Source of the DNA: UBA966 sp046350355
Lineage (GTDB): Bacteria > Planctomycetota > Phycisphaerae > Phycisphaerales > SM1A02
DNA length: 64,000 bases
Assembly (NCBI GenBank): GCA_046350355.1
Contig: JAXMAN010000002.1
Coordinates: 1 to 64,000 of the forward strand
Direction of reading: 5' to 3'
The stretch's first letter is position 1, and each line of letters starts with the position of its first letter. The notes under the pieces were generated by a model, which saw only the letters and a program-made list of their open reading frames with translations, was not told the origin of the DNA and made no database searches. Of the stretch, positions 51,580-60,446 are shown one piece after another. The position numbers and the translations under genes were made by a program.

Positions 51580-51658
51580 GGCCGCAGTGGCCCCCCTGAA
51601 CCGGATCTGCACACGCCACTGCTTTCCTCTCCATGAGACCTTCATGGAGGGAACTGCG

Positions 51659-53029
51659 ATGCCACTGACCGCCGCCGCGCTCCTGGCGCTGGGACTCTCC
51701 GCCTGCAGCAGCTCGCCCGGCGCGAGCGAGCCCGGAACCTCCGCCGCGACCGCCGTCGGCGCCACGCTCCAGGCGATGCCGCTGGAGATGCCCGCCATCG
51801 GCCGCACCCGCGACGGCGACACGATTCGTCTCGGGGGCCTCAGCGGTCTCTGGTTCGAGGGCGTCGATCCCGCCACGGGCGAGCTGCGCTTTCTCTCGCA
51901 CACCGATCGCGGCCCCAACGGCGAGCCCTTCGAGGTCGCCGGCACGCCCGCGCGCCCCTTCGCGCTTCCCGAGTTCCAGCCGCGGCTCGTGCGCCTGGCG
52001 TGCGATCCCGCCACCGGCCGCGCGCGTCTCGTGGAGACGGTCGGCCTGCGCCAGCCCGACGGCCGCCCGGTGACGGGCCTTGCGAACCTGCACGCGGCCG
52101 CGCCCGGCCGCGCCTTCGACGACGAGCGCTGCGTCGACCTGCGCGGCTCGCCGCTGCCCGACGACCCGATGGGGCTCGACCTCGAGGGCATCTGCCGCAC
52201 CCGCGACGGCGCGATCTGGATGGTCGACGAGTACCGCCCCTCGATCTGCCGCTTCTCGCCCGAGGGCGTGCTGCAGAAGCGCTATGTCCCCGAGGGCTCC
52301 AACGCGCATGGCGTCGCGGTGGGCGTGGAGGCGCTCCCCGCCGTCTACGCGCAGCGGCGCATCAACCGCGGCTTCGAGGGCGTCGCCACCGACGGCGAGC
52401 AGGTCTACGCGTTCATGCAGAGCGGGCTCGACAACCCCGACCTGCCCGACGACGAGAACTCGCGCAAGTCGCGGCTGGTGCGCATCCTGCGCTTCGATCC
52501 CGCCAGCGAGCGCTGCACCGGCGAGTTCGCGTACATCCTGGAGCCCGACGGCAGCGACAAGATCGGCGACGCCGCGTGGATCGCGCCGGGGCGCTTCCTG
52601 GTGATCGAGCGCGACGACACGCGCGGCCGCACCGCGCGCCAGCGCATCTACGAGATCGACCTCGCGGGCGCGACCGACGTGCTCGGCGTCGCGCCCGAGA
52701 TCGCCGGCCCCGGCGGCCCGCTCGAGCGCCTGACGGCGGCGCAGCGCGCGCGCCAGGGCATCGTCCCGGTGCGCAAGCGCCTCTGGGTGGACCTCGCGCG
52801 CGCCGGCTTCGCCGACATCTCCGCGAAGGCGGAGGGGCTTGCGTTCGTGGGCCCCGACCGCGTCGCGCTCGTCAACGACGACGACTTCGGCATGGACGCG
52901 GGATTCGATCCGCGCACGGGGCGCATCGCGCCGCGCGCACAGCCGCCGCAGTCGGTGCTCGCGATCCTGCGTGCGCCGATGCCGGTGCCCGCCCCTGCGG
53001 CCGCGCCCGCAGCCTCGCCCACGCTCTGA
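51659..53029 (+). CDS. Phytase-like esterase-family lipoprotein (PF13449 type)
   Basis: 456 residues. A lipobox signal (PLTAAALLALGLSACSSSPG) leads to a beta-propeller of the esterase-like-activity-of-phytase family: IRLGGLSGLWFEGVDPATGE, RFLSHTDRGPNGEPFEVA, PMGLDLEGICRTRDGAIWMV, INRGFEGVATDGEQVYAFMQ and AKAEGLAFVGPDRVALVNDD. The family may hydrolyse phosphate esters, but few members are tested. GGAGGGA lies seven bases upstream of the chosen ATG. A long hairpin with a T run on the opposite strand follows the gene. Confidence 0.87.
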   Translation: MPLTAAALLALGLSACSSSPGASEPGTSAATAVGATLQAMPLEMPAIGRTRDGDTIRLGGLSGLWFEGVDPATGELRFLSHTDRGPNGEPFEVAGTPARPFALPEFQPRLVRLACDPATGRARLVETVGLRQPDGRPVTGLANLHAAAPGRAFDDERCVDLRGSPLPDDPMGLDLEGICRTRDGAIWMVDEYRPSICRFSPEGVLQKRYVPEGSNAHGVAVGVEALPAVYAQRRINRGFEGVATDGEQVYAFMQSGLDNPDLPDDENSRKSRLVRILRFDPASERCTGEFAYILEPDGSDKIGDAAWIAPGRFLVIERDDTRGRTARQRIYEIDLAGATDVLGVAPEIAGPGGPLERLTAAQRARQGIVPVRKRLWVDLARAGFADISAKAEGLAFVGPDRVALVNDDDFGMDAGFDPRTGRIAPRAQPPQSVLAILRAPMPVPAPAAAPAASPTL

Positions 53030-53034
53030 CATCC

Positions 53035-53075
53035 CAAAAACGACGCGCCGCCCCAGTCCGAGGGCGGCGCGTCGT
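53035..53075 (-). terminator. Intrinsic terminator of the RCC1-repeat gene, probably bidirectional
   Basis: A 14-bp perfect stem (53040-53053 with 53062-53075) around loop CAGTCCGA. On the leftward strand it is followed by TTTTT and lies 65 bases after the RCC1 gene stop; on the rightward strand it lies 10 bases after the phytase-like gene. Classic terminator form for the leftward gene. Confidence 0.8.
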
Positions 53076-53139
53076 CACAGCTTGTCGGAGGGCGATGCCG
53101 GGCCGCGAAGGTCCGGCGTGCCCTCCGGGCGGCGCTTCG

Positions 53140-54207
53140 CTACGGGCAGGCTCCCCAGCCTGCCAGCATGAGACCCAGATCCGAACCGGAAACGACTCCG
53201 TCGTGATCAAGGTCGGCGCCAGCGTTCGCGGTGCCCCAGAGGGCAAGGAGCATGCCCAGGTCCGCACCGTTGGTCTGTCCATCCAGGTTGAGATCGCCCG
53301 GGCACGGCGCCGTGGGGATGCTCACGGTGATCGAGTGGTTGCCACCGCCGGCGGTGCGCTTCACATCGGTCACATCCGGGGGCACCGTGCACTGGCCGTA
53401 CCAGTTCGAGCCCCAGCAGCGCACCGAGCCGTCGGGCTTCACCGCGATGGTGTGCTCGTAGCCGCCCGCGACCGCGATGCAGACGCCCAGGTCGCCCGGG
53501 ACGTTGCACTGGCCCGCGTTGTTGTAGCCCCAGCAACGGACCCAGCCATTGCTCTTCAGCGCCACCGTGTGCGCATTGCCCGCCGAGACCTGCGTGCACG
53601 CGCCCAGGTTGGCGGGAGGCGTGCACTGGCCTTCGGCGTTGTAGCCCCAGCAGACGACGGTGCCGTCGCTGCGCACGGCCGCGGAGTGCGCCCCGCCACC
53701 GGCGATCGAGATGACGGTTCCGAGTGTCTGCGGGGGAGTCGCCTGGCCGAACTCGTTCCATCCCCAGCCGCGCACGGTGCCGTTGGCGCACTGCGCGATG
53801 ACGTGGTACGGACCCGAGGCGATCTTCAGGCACGGCCCGAGATCCGTCGGCACATTGCACTGGCCGTCGGTGTTGAAGCCCCACGCGCGGACGATGCCGT
53901 CGGTCCGCAGTGCGACGCTGTGCTGGTTTCCCGCGGCGATCTGAATGCAGACGCCCAGGTCCGCCGGGACATCGCACTGGCCGACATCGTTTCGGCCCCA
54001 GGCGCGGACGGTGCCATCCGAGCGCAGCGCGATCGAGTGTCCGAATCCGCCCGAGACCTGGCGGCACTTGCCCAGATCCTCCGGCAGGGTGCACTGTCCG
54101 TACCCGTTGTTGCCCCAGCAACGGACCCAGCCTGACTCCTCCGACGCATGTGCAGCGACCGCGGCTCCTGAAGCCAACGCGGCTGCAGCAAGCAGTTTCC
54201 ACTTCAT
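53140..54207 (-). CDS. Secreted RCC1-repeat beta-propeller with dockerin-like tail
   Basis: 355 residues. A Sec signal (KLLAAAALASGAAVAAHASE) precedes seven RCC1-type repeats of about 39 residues built on GHSIALRSDGTVRAWG and a linking GQC.VP.DLG motif. Most repeats carry a Cys in GQC and another in the following LG.C, about ten residues on, so paired disulfides are likely. The C-terminal ~60 residues hold two dockerin/EF-hand-like repeats (DLNLDGQTNGADLGMLLALW; DLDHDGVVSGSDLGLMLAGW). It is exported; its ligand is unknown. Upstream lies a 570-base low-G+C region containing its promoter. Confidence 0.87.
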   Translation of the reverse strand: MKWKLLAAAALASGAAVAAHASEESGWVRCWGNNGYGQCTLPEDLGKCRQVSGGFGHSIALRSDGTVRAWGRNDVGQCDVPADLGVCIQIAAGNQHSVALRTDGIVRAWGFNTDGQCNVPTDLGPCLKIASGPYHVIAQCANGTVRGWGWNEFGQATPPQTLGTVISIAGGGAHSAAVRSDGTVVCWGYNAEGQCTPPANLGACTQVSAGNAHTVALKSNGWVRCWGYNNAGQCNVPGDLGVCIAVAGGYEHTIAVKPDGSVRCWGSNWYGQCTVPPDVTDVKRTAGGGNHSITVSIPTAPCPGDLNLDGQTNGADLGMLLALWGTANAGADLDHDGVVSGSDLGLMLAGWGACP

Positions 54208-54774
54208 AGGTGTGCAGCTCTATTCAGGAAAGGGAGTTCGCCCCTGAACGAGCAGGCGGCGCGAGTGCTGGGGCCGCCACGCACGGCCCCCCGCGCGCGC
54301 CACGACACTAACCGCGCCACCCATCAAGTCAAGAATTTGATTGCATAATTTCGCGTTGCACGTATGTCTGTGCGGGCTGACGGCGCATTGTTGTTGGCTT
54401 GTGTGCAGATTCGGCGCCGGTTCCGAAATCTTGAGTTCCTTACAACCTGCGCCCGCTCCGAGCATTCTCGGCCGCGGCACTTTTTGGCATCGGCCGCAGA
54501 GCCGGAATTTCCGCTTCCCATTTCGCCCGGATGCCGCGCAGGATGCTTGACCGGCGCCCGGGTCAAATCGACCCTCACCGGCGTGCCTCCTCGGCTCCTG
54601 CCGCGGATACGGCGTGAATCCGCCGCGGCGAGGAGGTCACAATTGATCGGACGCTGTGCGGTGCGGCGTCCAACTCGGGCTTTGGAAGCCTCGGCTGGAC
54701 TGATCGGCGGCCCTCCACGAGCCGCTGCGTGAAGGCCGAGGCTCCAATACACCCCCTGGGGCGACGCGCGGCGG
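54208..54774. other. 570-base gene-free region with AT-rich core and strong hairpins
   Basis: No convincing protein-coding frame. About 54325-54370 is far richer in A+T than the rest of the window (AAGAATTTGATTGCATAATT) and holds TTGACT-like and TTGATT-like boxes on opposite strands, so promoters for the RCC1 gene and possibly a rightward transcript are likely here. From 54550 on, nested inverted repeats occur (54584-54594 with 54629-54640; 54687-54695 with 54735-54743) before the hairpin at 54760-54799. A structured RNA is possible. Confidence 0.5.
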
Positions 54775-54799
54775 CTATTCCCGCTGCGCGTCGCCTTTT
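54760..54799 (+). terminator. Intrinsic terminator on the plus strand
   Basis: GGCGACGCGC (54760-54769) pairs with GCGCGTCGCC (54786-54795), extended by a G-U pair and GCGG/CCGC around CTATTC, then TTTT. It reads rightward, where no protein gene precedes it, and overlaps the last codons of the leftward membrane-protein gene. Confidence 0.6.
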
Positions 54800-55164
54800 G
54801 ACTGGGACGTCATGGCGCGCCCGCGGGAGAAGGGGAACCACCAGGCGATCGCGGTGCCCACCACGAGGAAGGCGATCGTCACGCCGGTCAGGTCCTGCAG
54901 GTGCGTGAGGAAGTACCCGAAGCTCGTGTCGGCGGAGAAGGGTCGGAACCACCACTCGGTGAAGATCATCCCTGCCAGCGCGATCGCCGCGCTCGCGTAG
55001 GGGACGAAGGGCGCGCGCGTGCGCACGAGCTCCGCGCCCATCCCCGCGCCCAGTCCGACGATCATCAGGCCATAGAAGCCCGCGCCCATCAGCAGGCGCA
55101 CGACGACGAATCCCGCGACCGCGCCGCCCAAGGCCGCCAGCACCGCCAATCCGGATCGAGCCAT
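54775..55164 (-). CDS. Small four-helix membrane protein
   Basis: 129 residues with four predicted membrane helices (GLAVLAALGGAVAGFVVVRL; LMIVGLGAGMGAELV; ASAAIALAGMIFTEWW; LTGVTIAFLVVGTAIAWWFP) and a short polar C-terminus. No recognised family. The stop codon falls inside the plus-strand terminator hairpin. The upstream neighbour is divergent. Confidence 0.68.
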   Translation of the reverse strand: MARSGLAVLAALGGAVAGFVVVRLLMGAGFYGLMIVGLGAGMGAELVRTRAPFVPYASAAIALAGMIFTEWWFRPFSADTSFGYFLTHLQDLTGVTIAFLVVGTAIAWWFPFSRGRAMTSQSKGDAQRE

Positions 55165-55364
55165 GCGTGCCCTTCGCTTTCTGGACGCTGTGCGCCCGGT
55201 TGTGCGAAAGGCTACGGCATCTCGGACGCGGGGGCGTTTCGGACCCGCCCGCGTTGCGATCTCCCCGATCCTCCGGCGCGGCGGCTTGCGTCCGGCGCCG
55301 AGGCATCCGAGGGTGGTCGTGCGGCGGGCGCTTCCGTCCCGCGGCAGAGAGAGGGATCCGCTTC

Positions 55365-56102
55365 ATGCATCCGACGCACCATCGTCCCGGCTTCGTTCGC
55401 CTCGCTGGCCTTCTGGGCATCGCAGCGGGCGCGGCGATCGCCGGCAGCGCCGCCGCCAACCTCGATGTCAGCTTCCAGAACTCCAACGGCGGCTTCGCCT
55501 CCACGCTCAACACGGCGAACTTCGACGGCCCCTGGTCCTACAGCGCGACGGCGGGCCGCGACGGCCGCGGCGCGTGGATCACGACGGGCCAGAACTCGTA
55601 CTGCGGCTACGCCTGCACGAGCGACCTGACCAGCGGCGCGTTCGCGGTCGGTGGCACGGGCGAGGTGACGCTCTCCTTCACGCACCGCTACAGCTTCGAG
55701 GTCGACGCGGGCGGCCTGTGGGACGCGGGCGCCGTCTACATCAGCCGCAATGGCGGCGCGTGGACGCTCGTGGACTCCTCGGCCTTCACCTCCAACGGCT
55801 ACAACGCGGTCGTCTCGTCGTGGAGCCAGGGCAGCGAGCTCGGCGGGCAGATGGCCTTCACCGGGACCTCCGCGGGCTACGGCTCGGGCGCGTTCCTGAC
55901 CAGCACCGCCAACCTCGGGCAGTTCAACGCGGGAGACACGCTGCGCGTGCGCTTCCGCGCCGCATACGACTCGAACACGATCGCCGGATCGCCCTCGTGG
56001 GCGATCGACGGCATGTCGCTCGGCGGGGCGGTGCCCGCGCCGGGCGGGCTCGCGCTCATCGGCGTGGGTCTCTTCGCCGCCGGCCGGCGCCGGCGCGCGT
56101 GA
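55365..56102 (+). CDS. Secreted protein with PEP-CTERM-like anchor
   Basis: 245 residues. Signal peptide (LAGLLGIAAGAAIAGSAAAN), a beta-sandwich body (FASTLNTANFDGPWSYSATA; VTLSFTHRYSFEV; WAIDGMSLGG) resembling choice-of-anchor/adhesin domains, and a C-terminal VPAPGGLALIGVGLFAAGRR, a PEP-CTERM variant of Pro motif, hydrophobic helix and Arg cluster. Such tails are processed by an exosortase, not seen here. GAGAGGG lies nine bases before the ATG. Confidence 0.8.
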   Translation: MHPTHHRPGFVRLAGLLGIAAGAAIAGSAAANLDVSFQNSNGGFASTLNTANFDGPWSYSATAGRDGRGAWITTGQNSYCGYACTSDLTSGAFAVGGTGEVTLSFTHRYSFEVDAGGLWDAGAVYISRNGGAWTLVDSSAFTSNGYNAVVSSWSQGSELGGQMAFTGTSAGYGSGAFLTSTANLGQFNAGDTLRVRFRAAYDSNTIAGSPSWAIDGMSLGGAVPAPGGLALIGVGLFAAGRRRRA

Positions 56103-56132
56103 CGGCATCGGCGCGCGGCTAGCCTGCGGGGC

Positions 56133-57449
56133 ATGACCGCCCGCATCCCCCCGTCGCGCCGACAGGTTCTTGCCACCCTTGGCGCCGCATCGGTCGCGGC
56201 GCTTGCACTTCCCAACGCGCGGGCCGACGCGGCGCAGGAGGCGCCGCGCGGCGGGGGGCGCGCGGAGGGCGACGACGGCTACGAGGCGCACGAGCCCCCG
56301 ATCCAGGGGCGCGCGCTTCCGGGGCTCGAATCCATCGACGGCGTGGTGCTTCCGATCCTCGAGGCGCACGCGATCCCCGGGCTCTCGCTCGCGGTCGCGC
56401 GCGGCGGCAAGCTGCAGCTCGCGCGCACCTACGGCTTCGCCGACCTGCGCGCGCAGCAGCCGCTGCGCCCCGAAACGCTCTTCAACCTCGCGAGCGTGAG
56501 CAAGGTCGTCACCGGGCAGACGGTCCTGAAGCTGGTCGCGCAGGGGCGCCTGGCGCTGGGCGACCGCGTCTTCGAGATCCTCGGTGCGCTGCGTCCGCCC
56601 GAAGGCGCGCGCGAGGACCCGCGCCTGCGCCAGATCACCGTGGAGATGTGCCTGCACCACACTGGCGGCTGGAACCGCAAGGAGAGCGGCGATCCCTCGG
56701 GCTGGACCCCGCGCGTCAAGCGCGCGCTGCGCATCCGCCGCACGCCGACGCCGCACGACCTCATCCGCTACATGATGGGGGTGCGCCTGGACTTCGATCC
56801 CGGGACGCAGCAGGTCTATTCGAACTTCGGCTTCGTCCTGCTGGGCGCGGTGATCGCGGAGATCGTCAAGCAGCCCTACGCCGAGTACGCGCAGGCGCAG
56901 ACGCTGCATCCGATGGGCGCGACGCGCATGCGCCTCACCGGGCCCGGCCCCGGCTACGGCGAGGGCGAGGCGCACCGCTACGCGCTTCCCTCGGACCACC
57001 CGATCCCCGGCGGCAACCCGCCGATGGTCGCGGCCTCGGGCGGATGGATGGCCGACTGCATCGACATGGCGCGCGTGATGACCGCGATCGACGGCTCGCG
57101 CACGGGCACGCCCTGGCTGCCGCCCGCGCTCATGGACGCGATGCTGCAGCCCGCGCCAGGCATCCCGCCCGCGCCCGCGGGGCACTGGATGGGGCTCGCG
57201 TGGGACCAGGTCGAGCGCGTGCAGACGCCCACCGGCCCGGCCTACGGCTGGGCGAAGGACGGCGGGCTCGCGGGCATCCAGACCTGGGTGCAGCACCTGC
57301 CCGAGGGCATCGACCTCGTGATCCTCTGCAACAGCTCGCCGCCGCATGGGCAGGTGGGCGAGCTGGCGATGGTGCGTCCGAAGGTGATCGAGTTCCTGCG
57401 CGGCGTGCGCGCCTGGCCCGAGGGCGACCTCTTCGGCGACTTCAACTGA
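56133..57449 (+). CDS. Beta-lactamase-family serine hydrolase, Tat-exported
   Basis: 438 residues. A twin-arginine leader (SRRQVLATLGAASVAALALP) precedes a class C beta-lactamase/esterase-EstB fold. The catalytic SxxK is LASVSKVVTGQTVLKLV, the YxN motif is QQVYSNFGFVLLG, and GWAKDGGLAGIQTWVQHLPE stands for the third box. These enzymes range from esterases to D-aminopeptidases. The 3' end overlaps the convergent DUF3754 gene by eight bases. Confidence 0.88.
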   Translation: MTARIPPSRRQVLATLGAASVAALALPNARADAAQEAPRGGGRAEGDDGYEAHEPPIQGRALPGLESIDGVVLPILEAHAIPGLSLAVARGGKLQLARTYGFADLRAQQPLRPETLFNLASVSKVVTGQTVLKLVAQGRLALGDRVFEILGALRPPEGAREDPRLRQITVEMCLHHTGGWNRKESGDPSGWTPRVKRALRIRRTPTPHDLIRYMMGVRLDFDPGTQQVYSNFGFVLLGAVIAEIVKQPYAEYAQAQTLHPMGATRMRLTGPGPGYGEGEAHRYALPSDHPIPGGNPPMVAASGGWMADCIDMARVMTAIDGSRTGTPWLPPALMDAMLQPAPGIPPAPAGHWMGLAWDQVERVQTPTGPAYGWAKDGGLAGIQTWVQHLPEGIDLVILCNSSPPHGQVGELAMVRPKVIEFLRGVRAWPEGDLFGDFN

Positions 57450-58725
57450 AGACGGAGTCGTTCCAGCGGCGCAGCAGCAGCTCGCGCGCCTGCGCGGGCG
57501 CGAGCGCGTGCCAGCGGCCGTCCTGCTGCCGCGCGATGCCCAGACGCTCGAGCTTGTGCAGCGCGTCGTCGACCTCGAAGTCGAAGGCGGTGCCGATGTG
57601 CGCGCCCAGCCACGACTCGATGCGCGCGTCGAGCGCGGCGTCGTCGGCGGGGCCGTCGCAGAGGAAGGCGTAGGCGAGCATCGCCTCCTTCGCGTCCTCC
57701 TCGTACGCCTCGTCGAGCACGCGCAGGAAGGCGCCCGCCTCGTTGTCGAGGGTCTGGAAGTAGAGCGTCTCGGAGTAGGAGCTCAGGTAGCGCAGGCGGC
57801 GGTTCTGGTACTTGGTCCACGCGCCGCCGGCGATGGAGAGCAGGCCGAGCGCGCCCGCGAAGACGACCGCCCACCCGCCGCTGACCTCGGGGCGGTTCTC
57901 CTCGAGGCCGACCCAGAACTTCACCATCGCGATCATCGCGGTGAGCGAGAGGATCACCTTCGACGCGATGCCCACGACGCTCACCACCGCGGGCACGACG
58001 ACGAACGCCTGGTCGAGCGGGCGCATCGTGATGCGGCTGTTGGGCAGGAGCATCTCCAGGTCCGCGGCGGGGATGCTGCGCGCGAGCTTGAGCTGCAGCG
58101 GCGCGCGCGGCGCCATCACCGGACGGCCGCGGCGGCGCACGCCTGCGGGCGGGGGCGGCAGGTGCGCGAAGAGGAAGACGCGGTCGAAGACATCCATCTG
58201 GATGGTGCGCTTGCGCAGGCCCCACATCGTGCGCAGCGTCTCGGTCCGCGGATGTCGGCCGCGCGTGAAGATGCGCAGCGTCGCGAACTCGTCGAGGTCC
58301 GTCTCCGTCTTCACCTGCGCGATCGCCTCGGCGGCGAAGGCGGCCTCGAGCTCCGCGCGCGAGAGCAGGCGGTAGTTGGCGCGCAGGAGCACGCGTTCGA
58401 GCAGCTCCGCGAGCTCGGCGATCCCGCGCTCGCGCTGCGCGTCGTCGGTGGTCGCGTCCAGGCGGCGCAGCTGGCCGTCGTCGGCGTCGCGCACCCGCTG
58501 GTAGAGGCGCTTGAGCCCGTCCGCCTGCGCGTCGGTCTCGCGGCGCAGCAGCAGCGAGAGCAGGTGCGTCGCCTGCGCGAGGTCCGTCGCCTCCTGCGGG
58601 CGCTCGGCGTGCGCCCGGTCGCGCACCAGCCGCTCCACCTCGTGCAGCGAGACGGGAATGAAGTGCTCGCGGTGCGCGTGCGGCGCGCCGTCGGCGGTGC
58701 TCTGGGCGGGCTCGTGCGTGGTCAT
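57442..58725 (-). CDS. DUF3754 (TMEM143-type) membrane protein
   Basis: 427 residues. A soluble helical N-terminus contains FIPVSLHEVERLVRD and RANYRLLSRAELEAAFA. The DUF3754 hallmarks follow: RTIQMDVFDRVFLFAHLPPP, LQLKLARSIPAADLEMLLPN. Two membrane helices (VVVPAVVSVVGIASKVILSL; WAVVFAGALGLLSIAGGAW) and a final soluble domain with a winged-helix-like end complete it. The family is widespread, related to mitochondrial TMEM143, and uncharacterised. I start at the ATG at 58725. Confidence 0.86.
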   Translation of the reverse strand: MTTHEPAQSTADGAPHAHREHFIPVSLHEVERLVRDRAHAERPQEATDLAQATHLLSLLLRRETDAQADGLKRLYQRVRDADDGQLRRLDATTDDAQRERGIAELAELLERVLLRANYRLLSRAELEAAFAAEAIAQVKTETDLDEFATLRIFTRGRHPRTETLRTMWGLRKRTIQMDVFDRVFLFAHLPPPPAGVRRRGRPVMAPRAPLQLKLARSIPAADLEMLLPNSRITMRPLDQAFVVVPAVVSVVGIASKVILSLTAMIAMVKFWVGLEENRPEVSGGWAVVFAGALGLLSIAGGAWTKYQNRRLRYLSSYSETLYFQTLDNEAGAFLRVLDEAYEEDAKEAMLAYAFLCDGPADDAALDARIESWLGAHIGTAFDFEVDDALHKLERLGIARQQDGRWHALAPAQARELLLRRWNDSVFS

Positions 58726-58799
58726 CGGGCGTCGTGCGCCGCGCGCTCCAACGCGCGGCGCCCGCACTCTACTGCGCGCGGCAGGGGTACGATTCGGGC

Positions 58800-60446
58800 A
58801 TGACCACGCTTCGCACGACCGCCGCGGCCGCCTCGCTCCTGCTGCTCCTGCCCTTCGCGGCCGCGCAGCAGGTCAACACCAGCGCCGCGCCGCCGCGGGA
58901 TCCGGGCCCGGCCGCGCACGGCGGTGCCGTCGCCCACTCGATCCCGCTGAAGCCGCTGGCGCACGTCGAGGTGCGCGGCACCGGGAAGACCGATCTCATC
59001 CTGATTCCCGGGCTTTCCTGCGACTGGACCGTCTACGAGTCCTTCATGGAGCGCAACAAGGACCGCTACCGCATGTTCGCGGTGACGCTTCCGGGCTTCG
59101 GCGGCAGCGAGCCGCCCGCGCGCCCCGATGGCGCCTCGCCCGCGGAGGGCCTCTGGCTGCGCAACGCCGAGGACGCGATCATCGCGATGATGAAGGAGCG
59201 CGGCATCACCTCGCCCTACGTCATGGGCCACTCCATGGGCGGCCACCTGGCGCTGCGCCTGGCCGCGGATCACGGCGACCTCTTCGCGGGGGCGATCTCG
59301 CTGGACGGCCTCCCGCTCTTCCCGCCGCCGCAGCCGGGGCAGCAGGACGATGCGAAGTCGCGCGAGCAGATGGCGGTGCAGATGGCGCGCATGATCGGCG
59401 CGATGCCCGCGGAGCGCTGGCGCGAGGGGCAGAAGCAGTCCGTCGCGATGATGGTGAAGGACCCCGCGCGCGGCGCCGCCATCGGCGAGCTGTGCGCGAC
59501 GGTGCCGGCGCCGATCACCGCCGCCTACATGTCCGAGATGATCTGCTCCGACGTGCGCCCGCGCGTCGGGCAGATCAAGATCCCCACGATGCTCATCAGC
59601 CCGATCCCGATGGAGGCGGGCCCCGAGAACGCGCAGATCATGCGCGAGACGGTCATCGAGGAGTTCCGCGGCGCGGGTCCCTCGGTCGCGATCGTGAACT
59701 TCGACGACACGCGCCACTTCGTGACGGAGGACCGGCCCGCGGAGCTCGACGCCGCGGTCGCGGACTTCGTCGCGCGCAAGCCCGTGAAGGGCGTGACCGT
59801 GCCCGGCCTCACGCCGCCCGGCGCGGGGGGGCCGCCGGTCGCTCCCAAGGGGGGCACGGTCGGCGTCGCGCCCACGGAGGCGCCGCCAGCAGCGGCGATC
59901 CCCGGCGGCTCCGGCCCGCCGGGAGGCCCCGTGCCCGCGGCGGTCCAGTCGATGCCCAGCCATGTCGCCGGTCCGGGCTCGCCGGCGGTGGCGGGCCTCG
60001 GCGCGGAGACGGTCGCGCGCACGCTCGACCAGCTCAAGGCGCTCGCGGGCAACTGGGATGCGGACACCGACGGCGACGGCAAGCCCGACTCGACCGTGAA
60101 CTACCGCGTGATCGCGGGCGGGTCCGCCGTGGTGGAGACGCTCTTCCCCGGCACGCCGCACGAGATGGAGACGATCTTCCACGCGGATGGCCCGCGCCTG
60201 CTCTGCACGCACTACTGCGCCGAAGGCAACCAGCCGCGCCTGAGCCTGATGAAGGTCGCGCCCTACGCGGCGGAGTTCGCGATGATCGACGCGACGAACC
60301 TGAAGGGTCCCGGCGCGCAGCACATGGGCGCGCTGCGCATCGAGTTCATCGACAAGGACCACATCAAGACGGTCTGGACCAGCTTCAAGGACAACAAGCC
60401 GGGCCACGTGGCCTCGTTCGATCTCAAGCGTCGCCAGACGCCGTGA
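58800..60446 (+). CDS. Secreted alpha/beta hydrolase fused to a lipocalin-like domain
   Basis: 548 residues. A signal peptide precedes an alpha/beta hydrolase (ILIPGLSCDWTVYESFMERN; nucleophile YVMGHSMGGHLALRLAADHG; base region NFDDTRHFVTED), then a ~75-residue Pro/Gly linker, and a C-terminal ~135-residue beta domain (LDQLKALAGNWDADTDGDGK; RLLCTHYCAEGNQPRLSL; KTVWTSFKDNKPGHV) of lipocalin/DUF1579-like pattern. The hydrolase substrate is unknown; the tail may bind a hydrophobic product. The 3' end overlaps the convergent kinase gene by 23 bases. Confidence 0.84.
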   Translation: MTTLRTTAAAASLLLLLPFAAAQQVNTSAAPPRDPGPAAHGGAVAHSIPLKPLAHVEVRGTGKTDLILIPGLSCDWTVYESFMERNKDRYRMFAVTLPGFGGSEPPARPDGASPAEGLWLRNAEDAIIAMMKERGITSPYVMGHSMGGHLALRLAADHGDLFAGAISLDGLPLFPPPQPGQQDDAKSREQMAVQMARMIGAMPAERWREGQKQSVAMMVKDPARGAAIGELCATVPAPITAAYMSEMICSDVRPRVGQIKIPTMLISPIPMEAGPENAQIMRETVIEEFRGAGPSVAIVNFDDTRHFVTEDRPAELDAAVADFVARKPVKGVTVPGLTPPGAGGPPVAPKGGTVGVAPTEAPPAAAIPGGSGPPGGPVPAAVQSMPSHVAGPGSPAVAGLGAETVARTLDQLKALAGNWDADTDGDGKPDSTVNYRVIAGGSAVVETLFPGTPHEMETIFHADGPRLLCTHYCAEGNQPRLSLMKVAPYAAEFAMIDATNLKGPGAQHMGALRIEFIDKDHIKTVWTSFKDNKPGHVASFDLKRRQTP

